From: Symsagittifera roscoffensis
Lineage: Eukaryota; Xenacoelomorpha; Acoela; Convolutidae
Direction of reading: 5' to 3'
NCBI RefSeq assembly: GCF_963678635.1
Contig: NC_087069.1
Coordinates: 46,208,276-46,272,275 of the forward strand
DNA length: 64,000 nt
In this document: one piece after another, positions 24,640 through 36,454 of the stretch
How positions within the stretch are numbered: the first letter of the stretch is position 1
Layout of the letters: each line of letters starts with the position of its first letter
The notes under the pieces: generated by a model
Told to the model about the DNA's origin: nothing
Databases searched by the model: none
What the model saw: the letters and a program-made list of their open reading frames with translations, nothing else
Translations under genes and position numbers: made by a program

Positions 24640-25010
24640 CGTACCCCATCCCTCCTACCCCTCAGGGATTCGACCCCCTGCCGGGATATATTCTTTTTGG
24701 CGACGTACCCTAAAAATTTTCTAAAGGCGCCTTTGGCTGCAATATATAATAATTTTGAGGGGGGAGCGCGAGGCACAAAACACGGTTTTTTGGTCAAAAT
24801 TTTCCAAAAAGTGCCTAAAAACGCCCGTTTTTGGCCTTTTTTTTTCCAAAATTTGGTCAAAATTAGGGTCTTTATAGGGATCTGGAAGACCTCTGAAAAT
24901 CATTTTGGTCGACCTAGAAAAAAAGGTCAAAATTTTTTTGAAAATCCGCTCCCCTCCACCCCCCCCCCCCCCCCCTCGAGAAATTCCTAGATCCGCGCCC
25001 GATTGCCACC
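24640..25010. repeat. Dispersed repeat, copy 1
   Basis: This segment of about 370 bp resembles 28225-28545. Shared landmarks are AATTTTGAGGG-GGAG, then CCAAAAAGTGCCTAAAAA versus CCAAAAAGTGCATAAAAA, then TTTTTTTGAAAA near the end. It contains a run of C at about 24957-24976. It has no coding potential and is probably a short non-autonomous element. Confidence 0.55.
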
Positions 25011-25412
25011 CCTATAAAAAAAACCAATTCAATGGTAAAGCATATGAAAATATCCATCATACGAGGTCTAAAATAACCTAATTTTGACATGAACCACTCC
25101 GTCACTTTTTGCTATCTGTCAATATTGAATTGAATCGTTGTCGGTTTGTTTTCATGTACCATACTCTCAGATGATTGGTTGAAAATGCTCATGTTTGCCT
25201 TTTGTTGTTTGAAAATAACTGTTCATAAAAACTATTAAATTATCACGAAATGGTTCAGATTAGGTCAAAAAAAAAACATTTCACTTGGAGTCATGAAAAA
25301 ATAAATATAAATGTCATTAAAATGAGTTCTTTTTATGGGTAAAAACAACTGCAATAAATTTAGTTTTTGTGCTCAATGAATTTTCTGTTTTCAATTTTCC
25401 TGTTCTGATTTT

Positions 25413-26402
25413 TCAAAACATCCCCATGCCGTTTTCAATTTCTTCGTCTATCCCGGCTAAAAACGTCAAATCTCTTATCATCGGGTCGATTAAATTGTGA
25501 TTACAGTCGAACAAACTGTGATTAAATTCTCGTTCACGAATCGGCGAAGAATTTTCAGAAGTCGTAACTTCACTCAAATCCGAACTCGTTTCATAATCGC
25601 TTAGTCGAATTGGCACGACGACTCCTGATTGGTCAATATGTGCAAAATTCCGATTGGTTCGAGTCTGTTTTAAATTATAAATAAATCGAACGATATAAAT
25701 TGCGAGATACAGAAATAAAGAAAAAAGCGCAATAAAAATCATAACAGATAATGAAATTATGCAAAACTCAAAAACTCTGATTTTTTGAGGACTTAATTCT
25801 TTCGACAAAAGTGTTGAAGTTTTTTTCTTGTTGATTAGGTTTGCTTCAACACTGCTTTCGGAAATATAATCAGCGGTTGACCAAAACTCAAGGCAAAATC
25901 CATGTCTGATGAAAACTTTCATATTTTCTAACTTTTCAATCGCTTCGTTATTTTTTGCATTGCAAATCAGAGAATTTTGGTTCAAATTTACATCGACGAT
26001 TGGCGAAAGCAGTCTATCAAACATTTCTGGGCTAATATGATCAATATTATTTGAGCTCAAATCGACAAACTTCAAATTTGGTAGGCCCGCGAATGTTTCT
26101 GGTTCAATTCTTGAAATGTAGTTTTCACTGACGTCGATTTTTTCTAGTTGCTGTAAATTTCGAAACGAATCTCGAGTTAAAGATTTCAGGCCGTTTCCTC
26201 TAAAGATCAAAATTTGTACTTCATTTGGTAAATCATAACCTGGAATTTTAACTGTCTGGTTTTCTGAATTTTGAAAGGAGCAATTAGCTGTGAGTTTTTC
26301 ATTTCTAAGACCATAAGCAAGTTCACATTGGATTGATAAGCATACTTTAGTTAAACCAAAAATAATTAGCAAACTTGCTATGTTTGTTATCATTTTGGAC
26401 AT
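25413..26402 (-). CDS. Single-exon LRR type I transmembrane protein
   Basis: 329 codons from ATG at 26402 to a stop at 25413. A signal peptide is visible (residues 1-24, ending VCLSIQC). An N-terminal cap with paired Cys (QCELAY..NCSF) is followed by about four leucine-rich repeats: LPNEVQILIFRGNGL, LQQLEKIDVSENYIS, LPNLKFVDLSSNNI and SPIVDVNLNQNSL (residues 50-140). A C-terminal cap with Cys follows (ICNAK..GFCLEF). One transmembrane helix lies at about residues 211-238 (FCIISLSVMIFIALFSLFLY). A cytoplasmic tail of about 85 residues is rich in Ser/Thr/Asp/Glu. The layout suggests a small cell-surface LRR receptor or adhesion protein. The ligand is unknown. The gene is intronless and intact, with no duplicate in the window. 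Confidence 0.85.
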   Translation of the reverse strand: MSKMITNIASLLIIFGLTKVCLSIQCELAYGLRNEKLTANCSFQNSENQTVKIPGYDLPNEVQILIFRGNGLKSLTRDSFRNLQQLEKIDVSENYISRIEPETFAGLPNLKFVDLSSNNIDHISPEMFDRLLSPIVDVNLNQNSLICNAKNNEAIEKLENMKVFIRHGFCLEFWSTADYISESSVEANLINKKKTSTLLSKELSPQKIRVFEFCIISLSVMIFIALFSLFLYLAIYIVRFIYNLKQTRTNRNFAHIDQSGVVVPIRLSDYETSSDLSEVTTSENSSPIREREFNHSLFDCNHNLIDPMIRDLTFLAGIDEEIENGMGMF

Positions 26403-27925
26403 AGTTTCGGAGATTTATTCTATAGATTGGAAATTAGGAAAAAGAATTCAATAAAATTAGGTTGTAGTTTTGTCTCGCTTTCGTCTGGGTTTTAAGTTTC
26501 AAAACTTAGTAATGACAATTTTGATTGATATAATTCGAAATTAAACCTGCCTCTCCGTATATTCCTAACTAGTAATAATTATTTACTAATTACCAGTCAA
26601 ATGGTACTTTACTAATTACTGGTATTTGTGTAATATGGTTCAACATGTTTTTTAATTGGACCGATTGTATTATGGTATTAATTAGAATATTTTTACTCGC
26701 TGTTTCGAAACAATAATTTGAGTTTGAGTGGTATCGGTTGAATTACTTTGAAGAGTTTTGCTGGTACTTAGTACAATCGGTTCAGTAAGAAATTACAGCT
26801 CTAAGCAAAGTTCCGAAATTTGATAATGACTCTTTTTTTGATAATTACTAAGCAAGTTACTAGCGTTGGAGTGTAAAGATTTTAAAGGAGCTCAAAAAGT
26901 TTCAAGTTTCTAATGAAATGGTTTCAAAAACAAGCTCTTGAACACGAGTGGTTTGTGCAAAAATAGAGCTTCAACTTTGGCAAATCAAAAAAGCTCGTCA
27001 AAATTTTCGAAAATTTTCTACGCCCGCCTCTAGCAAAACCTATATCAGCCACTGGTATTGACAAAAAAACGGCAAAAGTGGTTTCGAATGGCAAAAAATC
27101 GCCTATTCAGAATAAACGGAGAAGAGGAGGCTGATTGCGTGAGGTCGGGAGGAGATGGGGGGGGGGGGTTGACGGCTTTTAGGCATGGTCAGTATTAAAT
27201 GAATTATATTCTTCTCACTTCAAATCTGCGCCCTGGTTTGAAATGAAAAGTGAGCGTTTAGATCCAAACTTGGAACAAAACATTCCCTAATAGAGACACT
27301 TAAGCTTATGCTAAACTTAATTTAAATGAAATGGGAGAAATTATATTCTCTGAAATCTTGCTCTCCATACCCTTCTCAACTCACAAAAAACTGAATCATA
27401 ATACTTTTAATGACAAAAAATACAAAATTTTGATCGAGACAGGCAAAATGTCATATTTGACTTTAAGTTCTTATTTGAAAAAAAAAACGAATAAAAAGTT
27501 TTAACAAAGTTTTACAAATTTTTTTCCCTCGTATCCAGATAGCTTCAAAAATGATAAAATGGTTTTGAGAAATTAATTTTCGACTGGCATTTTGTACCAG
27601 CTAATCAAATAACCAAATAGCCTCCCTCTTTTCCCACCACGACCACAATGTAAAGACCACCCCCCCCCCCCCCCGCCCATCAACTTTTTGCCATGGAGAG
27701 TAGGTTTCTTCCAACTAAGGAAATATTCACCAAATTTTAAAATTCTTTTGACTCAAATTATAATCAAGCAATACATGCATCTTGAAATCTTTGTCAAAAG
27801 TCAGTGGAATCTGAGATCTGTTTGCCAGAAATCAAAAATCAAACCTAGAAATTTCATACCGGCAAAGACTAGTCTTTTTCGAAACATAAAATCATAAAAA
27901 CTTTTCTGTCTTTCACGAAATCAAA
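26403..27925. other. Intergenic DNA between two host genes
   Basis: This is the divergent interval between the LRR gene (minus) and the secreted-protein gene (plus), so both promoters should lie here. A G-run is at about 27158-27169 and a C-run at 27660-27674. Short repeats such as TTACTAATTACYRGT occur near 26582 and 26610. No motif decides a promoter position. Confidence 0.4.
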
Positions 27926-28958
27926 ATGATGTCATCCTTTCTGTTTTCTCTCTTGATGATTATTTCTGTCATTTCTTCAGCAGAAAGTTTTTCAAATGCA
28001 TTGGCGAAAATTTCATCGCTTATAAGTAAGGTCGACAATTTGATGAACAATTTGGACCAAATGAAAATCAGCCCGTCAATGGGATTCGTGAACAAAAGTA
28101 ATATCACACAGGTAAATTCTAAGCTTACCTTATCATTAAATGTTTCAGTATCAAACATAAAAGCAGAAATTTTTCAAGATAAACATCAATTAATATCCTA
28201 ATATGAGGGCTTGACCGTTTTTGGAACCGTTTTCTAATAGATTTAAGGGGGGATTTAAGGGAGGGGCTGTTGAATAAAACCCCTATTTGGTACTAATAAA
28301 GGACCTCAATTTTCGGCGCCAAAATAAACTAATTTTGAGGGTGGAGGGCGCACCAAATATTGGCGATTTTTTAGCCGAAACTGTCCAAAAAGTGCATAAA
28401 AATTGCCTTTTTGGCCTGTTTTTTCATAAATATGCCTGAGACGCACAACACAGGATCATTTTAGTGTTTTGGGGGAGCTTGGAAAATCAATTTGGTTGAC
28501 AAATTTTTTTGAAAAATTCTTGACAACCCTCCGCTTTTTTTTGTAGTTTTAGTTGCAACCATTAAAACAATCTCCATATACTCAGTTAAGATTCAACTTT
28601 GGTGTTGCAGAGTTTTCACGCGGGTATCAATGCTAAAACTATCACCACTAAAGAAAACCGCAAAAGCGCCACTTCATTGCCTTACGATGTCCAAAATTCA
28701 ACTCAATTTCAACCAAAGCAAAATGAAGATCAAAAAAACATCTTTGAAGGAGCGCTACAAGAAGACGTGAAAGATTTTGAAAAACGGCAGCAGCCAAAAA
28801 CAACAGCTGCGCCAACAACAGCTGGGAGTCAAAAAAAAACTACGACTGGAAGCTCTGGGAATAACACTACGGGGTCCGGAAGTAATTCAACGACAGGAGG
28901 GGGGTCAACTGGCAAATTGACATTTTTCCCATTCCTCTGTTTTGGAAAAAAATTGTAA
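27926..28958 (+). CDS. Two-exon secreted Thr/Ser/Gly-rich protein
   Basis: Exon 1 is 27926-28111 (ATG to CACAG|GTAAAT) and exon 2 is 28611-28958 (TTGCAG|AGTTTT to TAA). The join keeps the frame and gives about 177 residues. Residues 1-21 form a signal peptide (MMSSFLFSLLMIISVISSAES). Residues 25-50 could form an amphipathic helix or coil (SLISKVDNLMNNLDQMK). The C-terminal 55 residues are low complexity (TTAAPTTAG, TTTGSSGNNTTGSGSNS) and would be heavily O-glycosylated if secreted. The intron (499 bp) contains a dispersed repeat. I do not recognise a family. A mucin-like or extracellular-matrix product is an inference from composition. Confidence 0.6.
28225..28545. repeat. Dispersed repeat, copy 2, inside an intron
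   Basis: It is related to 24640-25010 by the AATTTTGAGGGTGGAG segment, the CCAAAAAGTGCATAAAAA segment, and AAATTTTTTTGAAAAA near the end. It occupies most of the 499-bp intron of the secreted-protein gene. The intron may therefore be largely made of a transposed sequence. Confidence 0.5.
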
Positions 28959-29519
28959 AACAATCGTAATTGCGTTTCAACCTTACAATGCTTAGATTTA
29001 AGTCTTACATTCAAGACAAGAAAAGCAAAAATTTCTTCTTAAAAGGAAAATCAATTATAAAAAGTTTTTGAAAACCAAAAATGATGAAAATCAGAGGAAC
29101 TCAAGACCCCTATCACTCCCCACTTTATTACCATTTTGCGACATCCTTTCTCGGTCCGCCAATTCCAAAATTTCGGCGGAATACAAAATTACTTGCACAT
29201 TCAGTTTTTCCAAATTACACAAAATAAGAAAGAAATTATTTCTCCTATGAATTAATTATTTCTAAAAAGTAGACAGTATACAAGCAATTCCACTTATGTA
29301 AATTTCAAAAAACAAGAGTCAGTGCTTGTGTTAGTGCGGCGCCCTGAATTTTCCGACTGCATTTTAAAGTCTATGCAGTAGAGCTCGTTTTGAAAAAACG
29401 GATCGACTTTTTTTAAAAAGAAAACTTTCTTCAAATTTTTTGAATATTTTGTTATAAACCACTCCCCACACGCTATGTTAAGTTCGAAAAAAAAATATTT
29501 CGCTTTTAGCAAAGTATTA

Positions 29520-31440
29520 AATGAGCCAATTAGCAGGCCTCAATTCAATTCCGCTTACGCTTTAATAGCACGAAATATATTGCGCGGTAATTATCCCGGG
29601 TTAGCCGAATGGCCAACCTTCAAATCCCCATAACTTAACAAAAAAATTGAAAAAATTGAATAAAGACGCCCAAGACAGCGCCCATGATACAAAAAAATTC
29701 TGTCTAAAAATAGCTAGTTAAAATTTGTAATTGGTTTGGAGAAAAAATGCTCGAAAACTAGTATTCCGTCACTTTCGAACAAAAATAATTATGAATAGGA
29801 TAGGCGGACGACACGTGAAAAATCCTTCAAAGACACCTTTAAATTATTTTCGCGTCAACGAACATTAAATATTAAAGTCGTTTTCGCGCGAAAGTCTCTT
29901 TGAAAACATCGAAAAGTTATAACATTAACTCTATTTTAACATGCCTGAGATCAATCAAATAAGGCTAACCAATTAAATTTTAATTAATTTGAAGAACAAT
30001 TTTATTCCACAATTCTTAGATTGTAACTGTTTTCATAACTGCAGGACGAAAACAAAAATTTACAAAAAAATTTCCAAAAACTATCAGATTTTTTGTTGTT
30101 CTCGAAAAACATGGTGAGATCTTTGATTCACTGGTCTGCAGTTACTGTTTCTAAAAATAAGTTTTTTGTATGAAGAGTTTAATATATTTGTTTTTGGAAA
30201 GCTATTATGAAAGCTCTTCGGTATTGTATGTATAATAAAATTGCGCAAAATTGTTATTTAAAAAATTTAATTGCATTTGGTTTAAGGTTTGACGACAACA
30301 TTTGATTAAATTCTAAGCAAACAGTTCTTGTTTCTTCAAAATCCGACAATAATGAAACTTAATGGTTAGGCTTTCAAAGTTACGCTCAAGAGAACTGTTT
30401 TCAATACGCTCTATATAAGGTAAAATGAAATCTTTTGCATGCAGCAAAATATTACAGAGACCAAATCATACCTAAACTTTTTTGGAACGATTACTAGGAT
30501 GGATTAATATTCCGCTTACATGTTAACAACACAAAAAACCGAGCGTTAATTATCCCCAATTGGACAAATTGACAACTTTTGAAACCCTTAGCTTCGCGAA
30601 AAAATCAAAAATTAAAATTGAGCCGATGAAAACAATGCCTTTTGCATGATAAATAAGTCAAAAATTGCCTGTGAAAAAGTCGAAATTGGTCTGGAGAAAA
30701 AAAAGACCCGATCTCAAAAACTCCTTCCATTTCTTCGAAAGTCGAAAGAGCAGCAATTTTGCATAGGATAGGCAAACGGCATGTGGAACAAAGTCCACAC
30801 AGACACATTTCAGTTGTTTTGAATTGAACCGAACCTGCTAGAGATCAACAAACTATTATTTATAATTACTTGTCAACTACAAAACGAAGTTCTTAACTTC
30901 TTAATTTGTAAAATTTCTTCCACTTCAGTACAAAGAACTGCCAAAAATATGTTTGTTCTGAATTTCCTAAATTATAATTGTTTTACAACTGTGGGCGAAA
31001 ACAACAATTCGCCAACACAAATGCCAGCAATTATCAGGGTTATGATGATTTTCAAACAAATGAGAAAATTGAGAAGGCGTCTGCAGCCATACGTTTTTAT
31101 AAGCCAATTTTTGACTGAGATTCTGCATATTTTTTTTGAAAGCCGGTAAGGAAAAACTTTGGTAATGCATGCATAAATACATTGCGCAAAATGTTAAACA
31201 AAACTAGTATGGCATTTTGTTTACGGTTTGATGACAAAACTTGAGTAAGTTCTAAGTTTGCAGTTCACGGTTTTGCAGTTCACAAAATCTGACAATACTG
31301 GAACATATCTAATTCTTTAAAAAATACGCTTAAAGAAAATCGCTTTCAGCAGCTTCTTTGAATTCAAGTTCGAGAAAAAAATATAATCGTATTTATGCAA
31401 CAAAACGAAGTTAAAATGTATAGCCTTTAATAAAAGTAGG
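29520..31440. repeat. Old tandem duplication of about 0.97 kb
   Basis: The stretch 29520-30440 is repeated in diverged form at about 30490-31440. Landmarks are ATTCCGCTTAC near 29548 and 30510, then TTAATTATCCC-style DNA, GTAACTGTTTTCATAACTG near 30023 versus ATAATTGTTTTACAACTG near 30973, and ATTGCGCAAAAT near 30239 versus 31180. A diverged AAATTCTAAG-type segment follows in both. No reading frame is shared between the copies, so this is probably non-coding. Confidence 0.6.
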
Positions 31441-32220
31441 TTATGTTAGTTTTTCTTACTTATATGAGACTAATCAAGGTTTTTATCTTAGAAAACTTAG
31501 GAGATAAAAAGTTTTTTTTGCCAGTTTTTGATAAAATGAAAAAAGCTCAAGTTCAACAAGTTCTCAAAAAAGCATCATGATTACCGAAATGTTTTGCTAG
31601 CTCAGTCTTTGAAATTCATAGCAAAAAACGTGGTTTCTGCGATTCGCAGAGGATCAATGAAAAACTATTCAGCTTGTCTAAGCATAGTCTGCTTCTCTTA
31701 TTTCTCAACATTCCAGATTGAGTTTTTTTTTGCTGAGCAATGCTCTTTTTGCGAGTCAAAGTCGTTTTTTGCGTCTATTACTTTCACGTGGTACCGCTAT
31801 TGTAGCCAAAATTGGTCCAGTTGTTGTAGACCTGAAGCTAGAGAGGTCAAGTGAGAGCTCGGCTTCACACACTATCATTATCACTGTTGTACTACTTTTA
31901 TTGTTTTTGCCTATCAGGAGAACACAAATCTTGCAAGTTTTCAAATCTTGCAAAAATCCTGCCATATTATTGCAAGATTTGAATTCTAGTTACTCTATGA
32001 TAGACCTATCTGGTTCATCTTTGAGAAGCATTTTAACAATTTGATAAAAAAAACTAAATTCAAATTATAGTTTTTTTTTCATTTTTTTCTTCAAAAAAAT
32101 CATTACAAACATATAATTTTGAAATCGAACTGTTCGTATAGTTTGATATGCTTCTACTTATAACTTTATGAAGAAGTTTGTAGAGTTTGAATTAGTTTTT
32201 TAAATTGAATTTCGATGAAT
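31441..32220. other. Unassigned DNA
   Basis: Overlapping plus-strand frames at 31594-31854 and 31718-32044 contain hydrophobic stretches but no recognisable domain. One ATG at about 31658 begins a possible signal-like sequence (MKNYSACLSIVCFSYF), which could be a first exon for the remnant at 32221. The evidence is weak. Confidence 0.25.
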
Positions 32221-32353
32221 GGAAAATCACCAAAGCTACAACTCCAAAAGGAGGCACGACCGCAACCAGCAAAAACACAGCAACTGGCAGCACCAAATCT
32301 GGACAATCGAACCAGTCAAATAGCACCCCCAAAGGAGGGTCAGAAGCACTATG
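32221..32353 (+). pseudogene. Exon remnant of a secreted Thr/Ser/Gly-rich protein
   Basis: The frame reads ITKATTPKGGTTATSKNTAT, then GSTKSGQSNQSNSTPKGGSEAL and a stop at 32351. Composition and rhythm match the C-terminus of the protein at 27926-28958. It may be the last exon of a paralogue. No convincing acceptor or first exon could be fixed, and the alternative frame is also open because the sequence is low complexity. Confidence 0.35.
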
Positions 32354-32889
32354 ATAGATGAATCCAATGCATCTATCGAAAGAATAAAGGGGGTGTTGGG
32401 AGGGTTGGTGTCGTTGAAAACTTAGTCTTACAGTCGTAATTACATAAAAGTATTAAAACTATAACTGGAAATACTATGATTAAAAACTAGTTCAAATGGA
32501 AGAAGGCGGTTTCTTTACAAAATTTTTAGCTGGATTTTTCCTTCTTGAAAATTTAAAACCCGAATAAAATGTTTAATTCGCACGCTAGATCTGATGATTC
32601 AAAATATTGTCTCTTCAATTACGAAAGAGAAAATTTCTAAATTTTTGGTACCTTAATCGCTAGAACACAATTTGAAAAAAGGGAATTTTTTGGTCAATGC
32701 CTTCCAAAAAGGGCTGATAAAAAGCTTCTTTCTGCAAATTGGAGTCTTTTATAGAAAGCTTTAAAAGTTGGTTTTGTTCTATCACAATTTTGAAACCTAA
32801 TTGTCAAGTCCGTCCCTAATACAATTCTTATTCCACTTTTGGATCACGCTATAATTTTTTTTAAATGAGGCATAGGGCGGCGAAAGTTT

Positions 32890-33160
32890 GTAAAAAGCGA
32901 CAATTCATAAAAAACAACAATTCGTAAAAAGCTACATTTTGTAAAAAGCGACAATTACTAAAAAGCGACAATTCGTAGAAACCGACAATTCGTAAAAGGC
33001 GACAATTCCTAAAAAGCGACAATTCGTAAAAAGCGACAATTCCTAAAAAGCAACAATTCGGAAAAGCGGCAACTCGTTAAAAGCGACTATTCGTAAAAAG
33101 CGACAATTCGTAAAAAGCGACAATTCGTAAAAAGTGGCAATTCATAAAAAGCGACAATTT
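32890..33160. repeat. 17-bp minisatellite, about 16 copies
   Basis: The unit GTAAAAAGCGACAATTC is repeated about 16 times in 271 bp. Most units are exact or have one or two changes, and one is 16 bp. There is no spacer between units. Twenty bases after the array is CCCGGGTCGAG (33183-33193), the same motif found at the ends of the insertion at 37624-38792. Confidence 0.95.
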
Positions 33161-33379
33161 GTAGCGAGGCGTTGTCTTTCTTCCCGGGTCGAGGCTTCGA
33201 CTTGATGTTTCGGCCGAAAAGGTCGAACCAGAAGTCACTATACGACCAAAAACCCATAGTCGAATTCTGAACTCAGTAAGATGCTGTATTCATGGATCAA
33301 TCTATGAGTCCATCAAAAGTCCATCTATGGGCCAATTAATGTCTCATTAATGGTCCATCTATGGCCACATCTATCACAG

Positions 33380-34360
33380 TGGCGTTGGTGGTGGTTCTAA
33401 TGGGTCCAATAGTGTGATGAGTGGGTTTCCAGGGGGAAGTCCAGTGACCATGAACCCAAATCCAAAGTTCACAAATCTACCCACTCCAAGTGAGTTGCAT
33501 TTTTTTATCAATCAGACCTTCAGATATGTTAAAATTTATTTTAAAAAAAAACAAAAAAAAACAGAGTTTGTGGCTATTCTCAACTTTTTAGAAATGTTAA
33601 TGACTTTTTAGAGACAAGAATTTTATTTGGCCCTGTCTAATAACATCTTTTATAGAAAAAATATCAAGAATAATGCATCATTTTAAAATCTGAATTGAAT
33701 TTACGTGGTGATGTTGAAAACCAATTCAAGAAAAAAATCAATCTTTTGAGGCACCATCCTACCCCCCCCCCCCAAAAAAAAAAAACCGACGTGAAAACAG
33801 TGTTAGCTTCACGCTTGACAATTTAAATCAATTCTAAAATCAGCAGTTTTGTTTCTCTCTAGTCTAGAACAACGTTTTCAGCAGAAAAATAACCTGGTCC
33901 CGCAAAAAAGTTCTGCGAACACGCTGAGAAAGTAAAGCGACGATAGAAGGAACAAACTCGATTTGAGTGAATTTTAAAATGTTGCAAACAGCTTTAGAGC
34001 ATTTATTACGATGACTTAAACAAAAAGGCAGAAAATAATAGCCCAGAAACTTCCGTGAAAGGAACTCAGAGTGAAAACATTTTTTTTTCATTAACTGTCT
34101 GTTCCATCTAGAACTGCATATTAATGATTTCAAGCCTATGAAAGTCAACGGGGTTATCAATTTTCTTCAGTTTCCTTCTATCAATTTTTTTTTCAGTACC
34201 AACCACACCTGTTTCTAATAAACGTCCAGCTGACTACAGACCATGGTGGTACAACTCCTACATCGAAAACATCTCGGACCCCCAAATGAACAAACGGGCA
34301 GATCTCACTCTTTACACACTAATTGCGACTATCATCTACAATATGATGACACATAACTAG
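33380..34360 (+). CDS. 3' end of a secreted-type Gly/Ser/Pro-rich protein gene
   Basis: Two exons are proposed: 33380-33489 (ATCACAG acceptor, GTGAGT donor) and 34197-34360 (TTTTTTTTCAG acceptor, TAG stop). One base left by the first exon plus TA gives an Ile codon, so the phases agree. The first exon reads GVGGGSNGSNSVMSGFPGGS and continues PVTMNPNPKF. The second reads PVSNKRPADYRPWWYNSYIE and ends in a hydrophobic stretch (TLYTLIATIIYNMM). Splice sites are strong. The 5' part, including any start, is not identified. No family is recognised. Gly/Ser richness links it loosely with the genes at 27926 and 32221. Confidence 0.5.
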
Positions 34361-36454
34361 AAACGTTGGATTGTTATTGAAAATTATAAGGTGCTTTAAA
34401 GCTAAAAAGAGTGTCTCACATTTTTTAAATTTATCCTTTTTTCTGGTCCTTTATTTTCCGTTTCATAAAGTTTGTTTTCAATTTTATCATCTTTGTTTTC
34501 CCAAAAAAAAAGCAAATTTAGATCTTATCGCAATTGCGACAACTTTTTTCTATAAAACCATTGAATCGCAAAACAGAAGATCTTCGCACGATCTTGTTTT
34601 CGAATTACGGTTTGCTTGTCGTGATCAATGTGAAATACTCCTTTGATTGTAATTTGAAGAATGTTTGACTTTAAAATGAACTTGATTAAGTGTCTTAAAT
34701 TTGAGAATTGAAATTGTACATTGAAGCTAATAATTAGTACCAAATTTGAATTACAAAACAAATTAATGTTAATTTTCCAAAGATAACATGAAAAACCCTT
34801 CTCATTAAAACTGGCAACTCATAAGCTTTCCGAATTGTCAAATAATGATGTTTTGAACTAGTGCATTGGGAAAACTGGGAAGCTAAGTTTGCTGAATTGA
34901 GAAAAAAGGCCGAACATTTTTTTTTGAAATTGTTTCGGAACTTCACACTACTTATGTAACGGAAAAATGTAAGACCCACCCTTGTTATGTAACGTAGTTA
35001 TGCATAGTGGAGCGGCGTTGAAGGTGTTACGTCTCCACCTCGCAATCAAAAGGTCTGATGTTCGAGACCCACCATGATCCGTACTTGTTGCCTGAGGGTG
35101 GGGCAAGGCTACGCAGCCCAAGAAAATAGACAAAAACTGCATAAAAATCCTAACCGCTGACAGAAACTGCAAATTTTTGAAGTGCATCATTTATGCGCTA
35201 TTTGCTTTAATATAGTCTCATGTTTTACACGAAAAGATAGTGTGGTGCCCTTTGGTTTTTTACATGCAAACTTTGAGTTTTTGTGCGTTTTAAAGCTTTA
35301 GTGCACCCGATTCTTTGCCGGTTTATTGCTTTTGTTTGTAGTCAATTTTTTGTTTTTCTTTCAAAATCAAGCAAAATTGGTATATTATTGTTTAATCAAT
35401 TACACCATAAGACAGAAGCAAATTGTTTAAAAAATTGTATCTCAGAACATTTCAGTTGAGCCATTATCAAATTAAACAGCTCAACACAAATAAGATAGGA
35501 TATAGAAGGCGATTATTTTTCCTGTACCTTTCGAACCAAATTTTTCTTTTCAATTTTACAGGTAAGATTGATTCAGGGATCGCTTGTGTTATACTACGAG
35601 TTAGCTTTTTCGCCCGATCTATCTTTTTTCCTTTTTGGAATCGGTTAACTGATAAGTAATGAACGTAGTGAGTACTCTTATATAGGCCTTGGCGATTTTC
35701 AAGATTAATGAACGTAGTGAGTTTTCTTATATAAGTCTTGCAGATTTTTGTTTGCTTTTTTTAGTGTCAAAAAAGTAAAATGATTATCAGGTTTTCCAGC
35801 AAAGTAAAAGTTTTACCTATTATTCCAGTTTCTCAAATTCGTTTAGTTTTAACAAAAAAGCTTCCAATATATATTTTTCTGCAAATTCAAAGAGCTTTAA
35901 GGTCAATTTTTTCATCGGAATTCGGAAGTTTATTATCTTTGAAAAAACAGGTCGTTTTTTTTCAGCGCCTTTGCATTCATTACTCTTTTCCAACTGTCAA
36001 TTGGCTGTTTTTTGTTTTCAGGAAAAAATCATCAAAATTTGTTCAGCTCAATTTCAATTTACCGCAGTTTGATTTGTGATTTTTTTAAAGTTGAGTGCAT
36101 ATCCATTGTTGAAAGGAAGGCAAACTCCAATATCGAGCAGCCAAAGTGTAAAGGTAACGAAAAACGTAAAATGCCCGTCATAAACTGTTTACAAATTCAA
36201 AGAGCTTTAAGGCCTTCTATTTTTTTCTTCAAAATTCAAAAGGTGAAGGTTTTTGAAAAACAAGTCAGTTTTTTTCCAGAATTTTTTTGCATTTTTTTAC
36301 TCTTTTTCAACTGTTCATCATTTTTTATTTGCCCAAAGATTTCTTTTAATCAAAATTGCCACTGCTGTGTTTCTGTAAATTCAATAATCACAAAAAAAAT
36401 CTTCACAAGATGTTCTTTTCGAATTACCGTTATTTGCCGTAATCAGTGTGAAGC
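34361..36454. repeat. Repeat-rich DNA with copies of the palindrome-end sequence
   Basis: The stretch 34600-34770 is a diverged copy of the outer end of the inverted duplication: TTTGATTGTAATTTGAAGAAT, then AAGTGTCTTAAA, then CAAATTTGAATTACAAAACAA. It also shares TCTTTTCGAATTACSG DNA with 36414-36435, just outside the palindrome. At 35885-36010 and 36190-36320 there is a tandem duplication of about 310 bp (AGAGCTTTAAGG..AAAAACARGTC). TGAACGTAGTGAGT is repeated at 35658 and 35709. No gene is supported. Confidence 0.55.
34985..35110 (+). repeat. tRNA-derived SINE-like sequence
   Basis: A pol III-type A box TAGTGGAGCGG is at 35005-35015 and a B box GTTCGAGAC at 35060-35068, with tRNA-like spacing. 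The part around CCACCTCGCAATCAAAAGGT looks like an anticodon arm. The expected acceptor stem does not pair (5' side TTATGCA, 3' side CATGATCC), so this is more likely a SINE head or tRNA pseudogene than a tRNA gene. Confidence 0.5.

Noticed and set aside
24604-24990. Open frames on both strands over a C-rich repeat
   Set aside because: The sequence is a dispersed repeat with a related copy in an intron. The frames are not shared and encode low-complexity peptides.
29520-31440. Duplicated gene
   Set aside because: The tandem copies share no conserved reading frame. Substitutions and indels are spread evenly, as in non-coding DNA.
32890-33160. Possible CRISPR array
   Set aside because: The 17-bp units are adjacent with no spacers and the context is eukaryotic. 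It is a minisatellite.
34985-35110. Functional tRNA gene
   Set aside because: A and B boxes are good, but the acceptor stem does not pair. A SINE or tRNA pseudogene fits better.
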